The position numbers and the translations under genes are program-made. A DNA stretch of 64,000 nt from Mesodorylaimus sp. YZB2_4 (lineage: Eukaryota; Nematoda; Enoplea; Dorylaimida; Dorylaimidae): assembly GCA_030248295.1 (NCBI GenBank), contig JASANH010001360.1, positions 310,001-374,000 on the forward strand, read 5' to 3'. Positions 13,812-27,000 of the stretch are shown here, one piece after another; the stretch's first letter is position 1; each line of letters opens with the position of its first letter. The notes under the pieces were generated by a model. It was not told the origin of the DNA, did no database searches, and was given only the letters and a program-made list of their open reading frames with translations.

Positions 13812-16800
13812 ATGCCAGCCTCTATGAGGTGTTTTATTTGTGAACATTCCGATTTGGAGAACAAGGCAGCTCTTGCGCATCATTATTATCAAAAGCACGG
13901 GGCCTCCTTCTGTTGTTCTTATTGCAGTCAGCAGTTTTGCACTAGCCAGGAAAGAAATTATCATCTTAATAGGTGTCACATATCTCCGGCTTCTTATTGG
14001 TGCATTTTCTGCGACCTTAAGACGAAACACAAGAAAGAACTATCTCAGCATCAAAAGAACTATCACCCTGACGCTTTGGTAAGTCCTGTTTCGATATTTT
14101 AAATTCTTTCGGACCTTTTCCTTTTTTCTAGAAAACCCTTGCGTGCAACGGATGCAGTGTGATCATGCCGGATAAAGAGTGCCTTAGTATTCACGAAAAT
14201 TATTGCAAGAGCGAGAAGGTGCCCGATAATCGTCGAGCGCAATCACAACGGTACGATCGATCTCGGCGAACATCTGGACCTAGATCGAGAAATGGAGCTT
14301 CCTCCCGTAGGTCGATCACTTTTGACTGTCAATATTGCTCGCAGCAATTCTCATCGCGAAATGACCACTGTCGCCACCTCATATTTGCTCATAAGGCTGG
14401 AGTCATGTGCTCGTATTGCACGAAACAATTTATGGCCTCACCTGGAGATTACGTGGCGGGATCGGAAGTGCTCAGAAAGCATTTGGAGCAAGATCACAAA
14501 GCGGCCCGGCACTGGTTGTGCATTTATTGTGGTGCTGGATTCAATGATCGCGACGAATTGGTTGTAAGTTCTATTGAGCCAGGTGCTGGGTGTTTGGGTC
14601 ACGTGGTTCTCCGGGGCCCCCCTGTGCCAACTCGTACTTGGCAAGCGTGAAGTATCAATCTGCCAATCAAACTGATTGAAAACAGTTTTAGCGATATTGG
14701 CCGCCGAAAATCGATTTTAATGGCTAGATCGATTTCCGAATAACTGTTCGACACAAAAATGAATGTAAAATGCAACTATCGGCGCATGTTTATTCCCCAA
14801 CACACTGATTTATCTTAATCAAGTTACTGAGCTAATCGATTTTACTGAAATTTATTAAACGCGAAAAACCTAGTTCTAAACGTTTTCGGTGGATTTGATT
14901 ATCAAACTAAAATTTTGCTTACAAAAATACATGCTGTGTTTTTGAAATTAATCTCAATCAGTGGTTTCTTCATTTTTTAAGAAACATCACAGCAGCGCTC
15001 ATCACCGGATCATCTCGTGCCATCTTTGCTCGGCCTTAATGCCGACGCATAAGGCTGGCATGCTACATAAAGAATTCCAACATCGATTCGTCGACGACAA
15101 TGGCACCACATCGGAACAACCACCCTGGAGCAATACGTCGGATTCTTTAGAAGGCATTTGCCTTTGTTGCTTTCAGCGTCACCCGCTTGCAAAACTTCCC
15201 GTTCATCTTCTACGCCATATGGAGGAAGAGAACGACTTGATTTCCTGCAACGAGTGCTTCCAGGTAGTCTATCATCCAGCCGACCTGGACAAGCATGTGG
15301 CTTGTTTAGAGCGCGAGGCGAAACGGTTCGGCGCTTATTTGGCGGGAGAAAGAAGAACGTTGAGTTTATGTAATTGCGGGTTTTGTGGGGGCAGCCAACA
15401 ACAATTGAATCGTCATCATGGATGGTGCCATAAGGAATTGAAATGTAGCTCGTGTAAGGAATCGGTAAGCTCGTATCCCATTCTCAATCTTGTGCTTCTA
15501 ATTTGGTAATTTCTTGCAGGAATTTGGTTTTGCCGCAATGAGACGGCACGTGTGCGTTGTGCCACCGACTGCCGCTAATCGTCGATCAGATGTCAGCGGA
15601 AATGAGACAAGTGCAGGGCCGGATGAATTACAAGAAAATGTGGATGCATCTTCGACGCAGCGCAAGGAATCGATAGATACTTGTCGGCGGGAATCGGTCA
15701 ATGACAATGCTAATCCTGTTGATCCATCTTCACCTGATGCAGCTCAAGAGGCGACCAAGGACGTTCCTGCAGCTGATGTGGCCATGGAATTGCCCGATTC
15801 GCCCGAGGAAGTCATTATCAAGGAAGAACACATTGAAAACGTTGCTGGCCCCCAATCGACGACTGTTGCGAGCACTTCCAAAGATCAGAATTCATCGACT
15901 TCAAGAAAAAGCCTCCCTGAATCTGCTTCCCCACGAAAGATTTCATCTTCCAGTGCGTTGACATGTTCAAGCGACAACGATGGAATGATGGAACCGACAA
16001 ATATTCCGAAACCAGATGGACCAGCGAAGCGCGTGTTGGAGACGACGGCAGAAAGTCGAGAAACATCAGGCAGCAAACGTACGCGAATTCAATCCACGAA
16101 ATCTACGTCGGAAAGTTCGTCTTCGTCATCAGATTCCGAAGATGATCATCGTCCGCAAATTATAATGAAATCAACGGGAAAAAATCAAACTACCTTTACT
16201 GGAAGGCAAGGAATGATGAACCAAACGCAGAGTTCTAGCGATTCATCATCGTCGAGTTCGGATGATGAACGACCAGCTGCGACGAGAACAAATTCATTCA
16301 AGACGACGGATGGACATCGACATGCCAATCCAAAGATAGCTTCCGTTTTTAGCATTAAAGATCTCGAATCGGCGGCAAAAACAAAATCCCAGGATGCAAC
16401 AACCACTTCGAAGCGATCAAATGGTTCTGGAACGAGCTCGAAGCGAAATGAATCAACGCGATCGACGGGTCATACTCCAAATGCGAGACGAAAGAACGGA
16501 CAAACAGAAATGGCCAATGAAGTCGATATGGAGTACGTGTGCACTTTGTGCAACCAGTCGAGTTCATATCGGGCCAATGTGATTCGACATTTGGAAATTA
16601 TACATCGTGTTCGATCGGATATGGCGCCTGACTTTTGTCAAACTCGAGAACGACCAATGCCGACGATGGAGGAAGAGGACGAATTGGAGGAGAGGGAACA
16701 AGGACCGAGTACGAGGAATGTGGGAGTGGAAACGAAGAAACCATGCCCCGATTGCAAGTTGTGGCATAAAAAAGTGCAGTCATTGGAAAAGATTTTGGGT

Positions 16801-16857
16801 AAAATGGTAAAGCAGATTGGAAAAGCGAAGACGATGTTGGACGAAGAAGAGGATTGA
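13812..16857 (+). CDS. Multi-C2H2 zinc-finger protein with Ser-rich C-terminal half
   Basis: Exons 13812-14078, 14132-14563, 14982-15464 and 15520-16857, all phase 0, give 839 residues. The N-terminal half is an array of about a dozen C2H2 or C2HC fingers, for example 'CFICEHSDLENKAALAHH', 'CSYCSQQFCTSQERNYHL', 'CQYCSQQFSSRNDHCRHL' and a finger split by intron 2 (CIYCGAGFNDRDELV | KHHSSAHH). The C-terminal half is low-complexity, rich in Ser, Glu and Asp with 'SSSSSSDSEDD'-type runs and a 'VIIKEEHIE' segment that resembles a SUMO acceptor (IKEE). One more finger (CTLCNQSSSYRANVIRHL), a CPDC knuckle and a short coiled-coil-like end (KVQSLEKILGKMVKQI) close the protein. Spacing between fingers is irregular and TGEKP linkers are absent, so it is not a KRAB/TGEKP type; a nuclear regulatory role is likely but targets are unknown. 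The start ATG at 13812 is the first in frame, followed by another at 13824. Confidence 0.85.
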
Positions 16858-17388
16858 AAGTTTGGAAGATTTTTTGGTGGGTGGGTGGATTTTAATTCAG
16901 TGAAGAGATCGCTTATGATGTTTGTCATTTTGGGCAAAAATTGTGAAATTAAGGGAATCATTTGTGAAGGTTTGTTTCGATTTCCTCACGCTGGCTAAGA
17001 ATGGGGTTTATTGAATGCGTGATGACATAGTAGGGAGTGTAAAATGCGGGCGAGCGTTCAAAGTGTTATAGGTAGGTAATATTGTTTTATACCTGTGCAT
17101 CAGCTTACTGTAAGCCCGCAGCCCGGTCACGACCTCTTGGCGAAGTTTCCGTTTCTGGCGGAGCCGAAGTCCATTGGTGGGTTGGCAGCCGCATGGTTTG
17201 GTGTGATAACAAAGTTTGCTGAAGTTTCGGTTGCTTTTGCCGCCAAAATTGCCTATATTTGGGTCATGAGTACGCTTTGGTTTATTGAAAGTTTAGCTCG
17301 ATTCTAGACGGACAATCAAAGTTTATCTCCTTTTTTCGAATTAGCTCATTGTAGCCTATGTGAATTAGTTTCAAAAAGTTGACAAGAA
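16858..17388. other. Intergenic region with a hydrophobic open frame
   Basis: Between the zinc-finger gene and CDP-DAG synthase. An open frame at 17095-17307 (+) ends in a hydrophobic stretch ('FAEVSVAFAAKIAYIWVM') and is preceded by 'cctgtgcatcag', a possible acceptor, but no partner exon or start was found, so it is not called a gene. Confidence 0.35.
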
Positions 17389-20300
17389 ATGTCGGTCGAA
17401 AATTCTGAACTTCGTCAGCGGACGGGAGTGGCAGGATCTGAACAAGGTAAGAGTGTCAGAAGTCGCAGATGTCTACTTTGTAAACGTGTGGGATAAAATT
17501 TGTAGGAAATACGGAACAAAATGTTGAAGTAACAAAGGCAAAGATAGATTCTTATTTGGCACCGAATATACCGCAACCTGATGAATCGGATAGTGCACAG
17601 CCGGTAAGTCCTTGAGTGCTGATGACTTGCGAAAAATGCGTAGTCGCATTTGCGGGAGACCGTAAGAAGAATGCTGAATCAGAAATGTCGGACCAAATTT
17701 TGCGGCAACTACAGTACAGTAACGTTGGCCTTGTTGTCTTATTGTTCCTCCATAAAGTGCTGATTATTGCTTCTTGATTTTTAGAGCGATGATGAAGAAG
17801 AAGAGAAACCACTGAACGAAAAAAAGTAAAATTAATTGGTTTTTGTTGGCCTTTTTTTATCAAGCATTTTTTTTGTTCGTTTAAGACTGGCCCGATTGAC
17901 GAAAGAACTGCCAGCTGCATCCGATAATACGAACACAGCTTTGGACAATGCATTGTCCGTTTTATCTCCGAGGTGAGATCTGACTTTATTGTGATTTATG
18001 TTGGCTTTTCGAATGCGCATTGTTTGTTCAGGTGGCGTAACTGGGTGGTGCGAGGTATATTTTCGCTTTTTATGATCGGTGGTTTCGCAGCTATTGTGTA
18101 CGGTGGTCCTTTGGCTTTGATGCTATTGGTAAGATTGCCGCTCTTTTCTGACCTTGATCAAATGCTGTGTGGCTGAGATTAGAGTATAAGCGGGGAGAGC
18201 TTGCCCATCTGGGTGCCAATAAGCGCTGTGCTGGCGGTGGAGAGCGCGTGCTTGCTTCACACACCGCCGACTAGAGCTTATCGATTCTTCTTTGCCTATT
18301 TGCGGAGAGGACAGTCGAAGATGCCAGGAGGTCTGTGTCAACGTTAATGCCAAATGAATGCTCACATTGACTACTCGCAGGAGAATTCGCAATGGGTGCA
18401 GACGAGGCAAGAGCAGGGGCTGAATACTGAACTTGCCTTCTCGAATTACTGCTGACGGGTTAAAAATTGCTTGAGACGCTAAAAGAACCGCATGAAAGGT
18501 TTTGGTCTGCGAGAAGTCAAGAATTAGGACTCAATTGGGGATTAGATTTCGAAGATTAGTGCTGCATCGAATAGCGTCCAAGGGTTCAGAGGAGTTTGGT
18601 GGAAGAAAGTTTAGGAAGGGACTTTGACCTGGAGCTGTTGGTGACATCAAGTGGAAGAAGGGCGCTCTGCTGGTATGGTTGGTAGATTCTTATGTAACAC
18701 CCTGATGCTCCTCTGTAGAGCCCGTGTTTATAATACTGTCAGCATGCTCCCACTTGCATAGCGTAGTTCGACCATGCGCATATGTAATAGGCTGTACGCT
18801 GTAGGCAGCCTGTAGTTACATGTGTAAGACTGATCGTGAGATTACTACTCCTTGCATAACCAAGGCGGGCAATCATGGTGACAACCTTTAAAGCCAATAT
18901 AATACACACGTGCAGTGCCTTTTTGATTCCAGGTTTTACTGATACAAATCAAATGTTTCCAAGAGATCATCAACATCGGCCATGTGGTTTACCGTGTGCA
19001 TGGACTGCCATGGTTTCGGTCGTTGTCCTGGTACCTTTTATTGGCCAGCAACTATTTCTTCTACGGGGAATCCTTGATCGATTATTTCGGAGTGGCTCTG
19101 AGGAAGGACGTAAGTCGGCACGTGTCAGATCATTAAAATTTGTGATGACACTTATTTTTTGCAGGAGTTCCTGAAGTTCCTCGTTGTACATCATCGATTC
19201 ATATCGTTCGCACTATACATATTCGGTTTTGTGTGGTTCGTCTTGAGCTTGGTGAAGCGCTACTATATGCGGCAGTTCTCTCTGGTAAGGGAGTAATTGA
19301 GATTCAGTCCGTAAACGACTGATTTGTTGGTTCTGATTCTAGTTCGCATGGACCCACGTGACACTCCTGTTGATCGTCACCCAATCGTACTTAATCATAC
19401 AGAATATCTTCGAGGGACTGATCTGGTGAGTCGAATCAAAAGTAGGTAATTATTCTTAATCCAGCCACCCTGTATCTTCAGGTTTCTGGTTCCTGTTTCG
19501 ATGATCATTTGCAATGACATTATGGCGTACATCTTCGGATTCTTTTTTGGCCGCACGCCATTGATCAAGTTGTCTCCAAAAAAGACCTGGGAAGGGTTTA
19601 TTGGCGGAGCCATCTCCACGGTTTTGTTTGGAATGGCGGTAAGTGATTTTAGTTCATGGAAAGGGGCTGATGCTGTTTTTGGCTTTTGGCTTATCAGAGT
19701 CACCAATTTTCTGACAAAGTTTTCTCTCCCTTTCCTCCCGGGCTGCTGCTGATTAGGCTGCTGATTGTGGATTGCATGAGGTATGGCTCGTTTAGATGTC
19801 GTACGCTATGCTCCAATACGACTGGTTCATCTGTCCGATAGACTATAGCGAAGATACTGGCAGTTTCACCGATTCGTGTCAGAGGCCAGTTGCATTTCAA
19901 TTGCAAGAATACAATTTGCCGAAACCGTTATCGTTCGTGTTTCGAATTGTAAGTGACTTCACTGCGAAGGTGTGCACAGCCCATTGAATGACCTGTTTAT
20001 TTGCAGCTTCGCCTGCCGCCAAAAGTTGGCATTTATCCTATGATTTTCCATTCGCTAGTCATGGCGTTATTCGCCTCGATAATTGGGCCGTTTGGTGGAT
20101 TTTTTGCGAGTGGATTCAAAAGAGCATTTAAAATCAAAGATTTTGGGGCAGTCATTCCTGGCCATGGTGGCTTGATGGATCGATTTGATTGTCAGTTATT
20201 GATGGGAACCTTCGTCAATGTTTATATTCATACATTTATCAGGTGAGGGTGGAGTGTGTGTGGAGTAGGCCGCTCGGCATGCGGGCTAGATCGCGCTGGT

Positions 20301-20604
20301 ACTTGTGCGCGAGTGGCTGAACCTATGGGCGTGCAGTGTAAATTGGAAGGAGGCGTCTCAGGGAGTGTAAAGAAAGAGACCAAGTACAGTTTGGAGGGGA
20401 CTGTACAGTAGACGGAGACTGGTATTAGCAATTTTTGAAAACTGGGGCTCGTAATAAGCATCTTGCATTTTTAGAATCCCAAATCCAGCGAAGCTGATGC
20501 AGCAGATTCTGTTCCTGAGGCCAGACGAACAATTGGCTGTATTTAACTTGCTGCAGCAGAAACTCATCTCTCGCGGCTTGTTGCCCAACGCGACTGAACA
20601 CTAG
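17389..20604 (+). CDS. cdgs-1: Phosphatidate cytidylyltransferase (CDP-diacylglycerol synthase)
   Basis: Twelve exons: 17389-17446, 17506-17603, 17785-17825, 17886-17972, 18032-18128, 18933-19109, 19165-19284, 19343-19425, 19482-19638, 19796-19948, 20007-20242 and 20475-20604 give 478 residues, close to the 445-461 of animal CDS1/CDS2. A variable acidic N-terminus is followed by multiple membrane segments, the conserved '[18 protein letters not shown]', '[14 protein letters not shown]', and the family signature '[20 protein letters not shown]' then 'GLMDRFD'. The enzyme uses CTP and phosphatidic acid to make CDP-diacylglycerol in the ER, feeding phosphatidylinositol and cardiolipin synthesis. 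Intron 5 is the largest (18129-18932). The start at 17389 (gacaagaaATG) is the only ATG in frame with the first splice junction. The symbol follows the C. elegans orthologue and rests on family recognition. Confidence 0.96.
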
Positions 20605-23562
20605 TCGTTGTAGCTTGATAGGTACTATCACTGTGCGTGTCGTGCGCGTGCTGTGTCTGTGTTCATATCTGTACTGCACGAGTATCCGTTTTACACTGAA
20701 GTGGAGTGTGCGTGTGTGCTTGGTGTGTTATAGTGCTTTGTGTATTATCCCGTTTGAGAAATCCCAAGGTGTGATTAAGCGATTACTTGAGGACCATGGG
20801 TAGCAGGACATCGATATCTTTGGCAGGTTTTGTCCTTGACAGCGTTGCTTGTGATTTGGAAAGTTTTAGTAGTGGTCAGCAGGTTCGAGCATGATTGAGG
20901 ATAATTATGTGAACAGTATTTGCGTCAACACGTGATTCCGGCAGAGCCAGTGGATTTGGTTGTGTGCTAGATAGGGGCGTAGCCAGCGCACAGGAGTGTA
21001 TGGGTGCTTTAGGTATTTTCATAGATCGCTGCAAAAGGATGCAATAATGCACCCGTGTCAGGGAATGGTGTATGAACATATTGTGGGGACAGTAACTAGC
21101 AGTGCAGGCTGTTCCTTCCAACTGGCTTGGTCAGCAGGCGTATGGGTAGGGCTGCAGAGGACGGTGACGGTCAACCAGTCAGGTTGATGCATTGCTTCAT
21201 CAGTCCCTTGGTAGGGTCGAAGGTCGCTGCTGGATGAGTTTCATGCAAAGTCAGTAAGCTCCAACGGCCAGTTTTGACTCATAGTGACATGTGGCGAGCG
21301 TAGCACAAGTATGTTACGCTAGGGAGTCTTATGACTGCTACTGCAGGCTGACTGGTGTTCTAGAACATAGCGGGTCTTCTTCTGCGCACAATCAGTCGTG
21401 GTGTCATCAGCCAGACCCCAGTCATACTCGATCGACCTGGAAGTCACAATGGTGCACAGTGTAACCAGCATTCCTGATATATCAATCTCGCGACCGCTGG
21501 GAATGCTGGTTACAACAGACTCACGGCCATCGCTGCAGTCCCGCTGTAAATGTGCACATCTGCTGTGGTAAAACATAGAATGGAAGTGTAACGACACCTG
21601 CTTTCTATGCAGACCTACACTGCTGGTCTTATCCTGCTAGTGGCCTGCTGGCGTCACAGGCGGCAGGTGAAGTTTACCACTTCAGTCCACGCCCAGTCAA
21701 CCCTTTGATCCTCTCACTTTGGAAGGCCCCTTTTGATCGAGCTCCAGATATAGCCAGGCGCAAAACGCTTCTATGCATGCCCCCTGGTCCAATAAAGATG
21801 CCTGAAGGATAAGCTACTGAAAGGCATTTGTGTCCACCTGCCACTTGGCAGGCCTGTCTTAAAACCTTAGTGCAAGGTGAGGCAGGTGGGCACCCCTGTG
21901 AATCGTTGCAGCACAAATCTATCATCAAACGATCGGCACAAGAAAGTACAGTAAGCCCTGGTGGAGTTGAAAAATTGCGGTCTCTCGGGAGATGCGGCAA
22001 CATGAGAGAGGTCTACAAAGCCATCAGAAATGACGATGACTTATAGTCGAAAATGACTCGCCGTTGGCTGCATGCCTGTACCTTGGTGAACTAATTTTTC
22101 TCTTTGTCGTACTCACGCAAACTTCGGTCCATCAATCTTCTTTCTCTCAGCACTCAATCTCTATTGTGCAAGACACCTGTTGTGCCCACATGCACCAGTT
22201 TGTGCCTTTTAATCAACAATTCACGCCTGGCTGCACGAAGAACCATGAATTGTACATGCTTTTATGTTTAAATGGGTTTATGCAGTGGCCATTCGCTGGT
22301 AATGACTGGTGAATCGTGGACTGCGAACGCACTGATGGCGGTACTTCGAGTCCATGTTTTTGTTAGTGCGGCTTCCCTTCATATTCTATCTTAGGTCTGT
22401 TCAAGTCGTTTAAGGATCTGAAACTCGCTTCATTCGGATCTTTCAGCAGTTAGGCGGGTACTATACAGCATATGCTATGCTGTTGAGCCGCTGGCGCTAA
22501 TGCATAAGAAAGGGATACTGTAAACACGCTATCTGTATGTGATGCCCAGCTCACCGGCTGGATGTTGTCATAAACTAGTCTCCGGCTCGGGGTTGGATAG
22601 TGTCCTGGGGTGCACATATTGTAGCTTGTTTGGCATATCAAGCTGACAGAGACAATGGAGAGTAGTAATTGCTGCTGTGATAAAAATCGCCTGCAGGACC
22701 GAGCAACAGGATCAAGAAGCCGTTGTTGCCTGCCCTTGGATATATGCGCCGCCTAATGGCGAGAGCGACATTAAGCCTCGTGAGTGCGCAGATTCTTATG
22801 CTACGAGTATATCCTGAGCTTGGGGCGAGAGATTCGAGCACCTGAAAGGAATGTTGATTTGGTCTGCACTGAAGTCGCCATGCTTTCTTGCGGCCTCCAG
22901 TACGACAGATACTTCGCCAGTCGGGAGGCCAGCGCTATTTCAAATGCAAAATTCACGCTTCTAGCCCATAAACAAAAGATTTTCTCACCCGGGTGACGTA
23001 GTTTGCATTATGTATTAGCGGAGGAAGCCGTCCTTCACTCAATTCCGCCAGAGTTGGTGTTTCTGTGGGGGGGGGATGCTTGCGCACCAAGTACGAGCTA
23101 TAGGAGGAACTACTGACCGATTTTCTCTGCTTTCTATGAGCAGATGAAGCAGTTTTCGTGGAGGCCAATTGGTACGACCGGCACTAAAGAAAGCAACGAT
23201 TGATGATATCGAGCGGGGCCGACCCGGTGCCTCGTCTCCCCTCTCCGTGCAAGGATAAGACTCGAGGGCTGTAGCCATATACGGACACGGCGAGCTGCAG
23301 TTCCGCGCTATTGACGCGGCCCACGGGCGTAGGCGGTCGATGTGGCCTCGTAGCTAGCGGCCTAGGGCCGGGGAAGCGGGAGTGCTTTACCCGTTTAGAG
23401 AAGGCCTTAGACAACTAGCCAATGTGCCGCCTTCTATGAGCCCGCAATCCTCATCGACCGAGAGAGAGAGCTGCCGATTACTTTCCGGGGGGCTCTGCCG
23501 TCCTTTTAGGTTAGCGGACAGGACATGCATAAATATTCGCGTAAGGCTTCAACCGAAGTTAC
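20605..23562. other. Gene-poor region, contains a hairpin
   Basis: About 3 kb. No gene supported. It holds a perfect 14-bp inverted repeat at 21461-21513 and several short overlapping open frames in the GC-rich part (22.9-23.5 kb). A possible minus-strand exon at about 22985-23175 (acceptor 'gctttctttag', donor 'cgg|gtgaga') encodes Ser- and Pro-rich peptide; it could belong to the NTR-like exon next door, but the joining phase does not match, so it is left out. Confidence 0.4.
21461..21513. repeat. Inverted repeat, 14-bp perfect stem
   Basis: GTAACCAGCATTCC and its exact complement GGAATGCTGGTTAC are separated by about 25 bases, able to form one hairpin. No repeat copy elsewhere was noticed. 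Confidence 0.6.
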
Positions 23563-23873
23563 CCTTGGCCAGATCGGACTCGGTCGCGCCGTCGTCATTT
23601 TCGTCCTTGTCCATTAGACTCGCCCGACGCTCGACTAATTCCAATCGCCAACACGTCAACATCTGCGTCCAGCACTTGAATCGACCATGCAGCAAGTATG
23701 TGCCCGCTTGGATTTTATAAGACCCATTTGAGACGTCTAAGTCTTGCGGCAGCCTTTTTTGCCAGACGGGTTCATACAGTCCTTTTTGCTCAGTCGGCAT
23801 CCGCAGCAGGTCGATGTTCAGCAATTCGAGAAGCATGAACTGGGTGAACACATATCTCATTTCTTTGACCAGT
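23563..23873 (-). CDS. Possible exon of an NTR/TIMP-like secreted protein
   Basis: A 311-base minus-strand stretch with acceptor-like 'cctacaag' before it and donor-like 'AAGG|GTAACT' after it is open in one frame (103 codons). The middle reads '...GSYKIQAGTYLLHGRF...' followed by '...LTCWRLELVERRASL', a spacing similar to the β-strand region of netrin/TIMP (NTR) domains (typically G-x-YLLxGR, then a Cys strand, then a Trp or Glu-rich strand). Codon use looks coding. No CxC N-terminal exon was found, so family and even coding status are uncertain. It lies antisense just upstream of the first recognised synapsin exon. Confidence 0.28.
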
Positions 23874-24008
23874 CTTGTAGGAGTCACTTACTCACCAGGC
23901 TAAAGGCTATCATTGGCTGCTAAATTAGAATTGTGTGCTGAGACCCACCTGCCCGCGAACACATGCTAACATCCGTTCTAGTTTCAGACTGCACCCGGTG
24001 GCGGTCAA

Positions 24009-27000
24009 ATGAACTTCAATGCCTTCAAGGACAGCTTCAGTCAAGGCGTTAGCTTTTTGAAACGCCGCTTTTCATCCAGCGATTTGCAACAGGATGTTGA
24101 TGCCGATGGTGCCGTGGTAGCGCCCCAACAAGGCCCTCCGGGACCGATGGCCGGACCTGGTCAACCGATGCCACAACAAATGCCCGCTGGTCCACGTCAG
24201 CACGGCCCTCAGTCGCGAGCTGGCCAACCGCCCCCTCCACCGCCCAATCGACTGGACTTTGGCGGTCAAGGCAATAGAATGAGCTCTACAATCAGGTATG
24301 CATGGCGGATCGGGTGCGCGTCCTTGTATCGAACCAGAGCACTTATGACCCATTCATTTCATACGACTCACTCCAACGCTTGCTTGACCAACCACGCACC
24401 GTGCTCTGCTCGTAGAGAGGCTCCAGCAACACCTAGTCACTAGTACTTGCTATGTCAATCGGACTGGGCCTTCCACTTGTAACTTCCCGCATGCATGTCT
24501 CTCGCCTGGACAGGTAAGTCTTTCCAAGGGTGTCCCTCTTTTTCGCATTGTCTTTCTTGTTGAACTGTATCTTTGTGCGAGCCACTCGCATTTGCAGTAT
24601 GCTCCCTACTGTCACCTACGATCTTGCAGCTTGTGTTTCACAATTACTGTAACTTATCACTCACTCACTTATTACTCCATCGCACGGGTCTGTTAGGCAT
24701 ACTCGTGTACTAGGCTCGGCCCTCTCCCATCAGTGTTGGTCGATGCGGGGATATGCATATGGAAACCCTTTTTACATTTGCGCTTCCTCTCCGTTGGTAG
24801 TTTATTTTTTATACATACCAACTTTTCCCACACACTTTTGGACAAGTGGTTGGGCTGGTGGCTAGGAAATTGACCGAGCGTGAGATAATTTATTGAGATA
24901 GGTATTCAATAAACTTCTTGGCTTCTCCAATTCCAGCGCCCCAACTTCGCCAGCCAAGTCTTCATATGGAGGAGGCCACGGCGGTGTTGGCTCTGTTATC
25001 GGAAGTGTAAGTGGCGGAGGCGGTGGAGGAGCGGCAGCCATGGTACAAGGTATAACGAGGAACATTCTGCAAGCCGCCAGTCAAAAGACATCCTCAGTTT
25101 TGGCCTCGGCCTCGTCGAGCAGAGATCGTTGCAAATGCTTATTAGTCATCGACAATCAGCCTGTCGACTGGTAAGAGAACAGTGACTGCCTCATTTGAGG
25201 CTACCGTAGGGACCTTGTTTTTACACACCTATGCTATTCTCTGCCCATCGATCTTTGTGTTAGCTCGTATTGAATTGGTGCTAACAAAGTACTCATTCTC
25301 GGAGTTACTTGGCCGAAAGTCAACACGCACACTATACCTCTCGGAGAGTCTGGGAGAAGCCCATTATCGATTTCCTTTTCTTTTTGAGTCAACTCAAGCA
25401 CTTTTGGCCAAATCCATTTTTTAACCTCTGAATACGGCCAGTCTACTCGAAATGGGCATGAAAGGAAAACGAGCCAGATGAGCAATGGGAATGCCGAAAT
25501 GAGGATGCTCCGACTTGCTGTGGCCTGAAAAATGTTTCACTTATCACAAGCGGACGTTAGAATCGGTTGCCGGGTGGGGGGGGGGGGGGGGGAGCAAATA
25601 TTCGCATCGTCCACATGCAATTAAAAATAAACGATTTTCTCTCGGACCTGGCAGCCTCCTTTTCCGTCCGTGTCCTCCCGATGGGGTCCGTGCATGCAAA
25701 GGCGTCCTCTTAGGCCGCTTCGATCAAATAATCAAGGCCGACTCGGATCGGCAATGAGGCCCTTCCTCGATGTGGAGGATCAGGCGAGGACACGTGTTTG
25801 CAGGGCGGGACGTGTAAACATGTGTAAGGGACGTAAATGAGGAAATCTATTTACTCGACCTAACATGAGACCGGACGCAATGTTCATTTAGCTCATGTAT
25901 TTTGGATTGATTGCAGGTCTAAATATTTTCGAGGCAAGAAGATTTTGGGCGACTGGGACATACGAGTCGAACAAGTAAGCTAGCATGCTGATCAGGATGG
26001 GAATAGGAGTTGTAGTTGGTGCATAGCTGCGGATAAGCTGAGGGCACTACTGCGCACCCACATAAAGCTGACGGAGGGGCGCAGCTGCTGAGTGGTACAG
26101 TAACCTGTGATGCTCTCGAACAGAGAACTGAATTTCTTATTGTCAACGTATTTTGTTGGCTTAATCCAACTTTCAAATTCAGGTTGAATTCAGTAAAATC
26201 CAGCTTGCGTCAACGTCTGATGGATCATGTATTTTGGAAGTGGAAGGAGGAAGGACGATCAAACCTGATTTCGCTCTCATACGGCAGCCAGCCCGTGTGG
26301 GTGCCAACGACTGGTCTCCAGTCGTCATCGGGCTTTTGTATGGTGGCGTGCCGAGCTTGAATTCCTTACATAGCGTATACAACTTCACTGATCGACCCTG
26401 GGTGGTAAGTAAATCTTGTCAAGTTCGAGGTCTGTGGAACGAAGCCTATATGACAGAATACTCTGATCGCGATCACAGTCGACTACCTAAGTTGGTTGAA
26501 GGGTGCTCAGTTTGTGCCTCCGTAGATTCTCCTCGCTTACTTCAGTGATTGATCATACTGACAGTATGTGCATACACTATCGCACTGCGCTGTGCTGTGT
26601 ACATTCTACAGCACAATGCTCACTGGACCACCCCCACCTACGGGACTGGGCTGTACTGTACACCGCCGCTGGGGACTGCATTTTTCATCGCACCGCTGGC
26701 CTATACGGCACCTACTTGACTTGTCGATCAAACCGGATTGCTGTTCTACTCGGGACACCTGCATGGCGAGCGAGCTGAACTGGCCCGTCATCGGAGCCTG
26801 GTCAGCATCCGTACTATTTCAAATTACCACGGCGATCCGAGATCGATGGCAAAAGCGACGTCTACCTCGATTATCTGTTCTTTTCGAGCACGTTTTCAAG
26901 GGTCGAGAAAGCCGGTATGGTTGGCAAGGTGTGCCTGCGGCGGGACGTCTCGGTGGAATGGAGCGTCGGAGCCGGAATTCAAGAGGTTTCGTACATCATC

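Noticed and set aside
22985-23175. Minus-strand Ser/Pro-rich exon as a partner of the NTR-like exon
   Set aside because: The phase that would join it to the NTR-like exon hits a stop after about 16 codons; the long frame needs a different phase.
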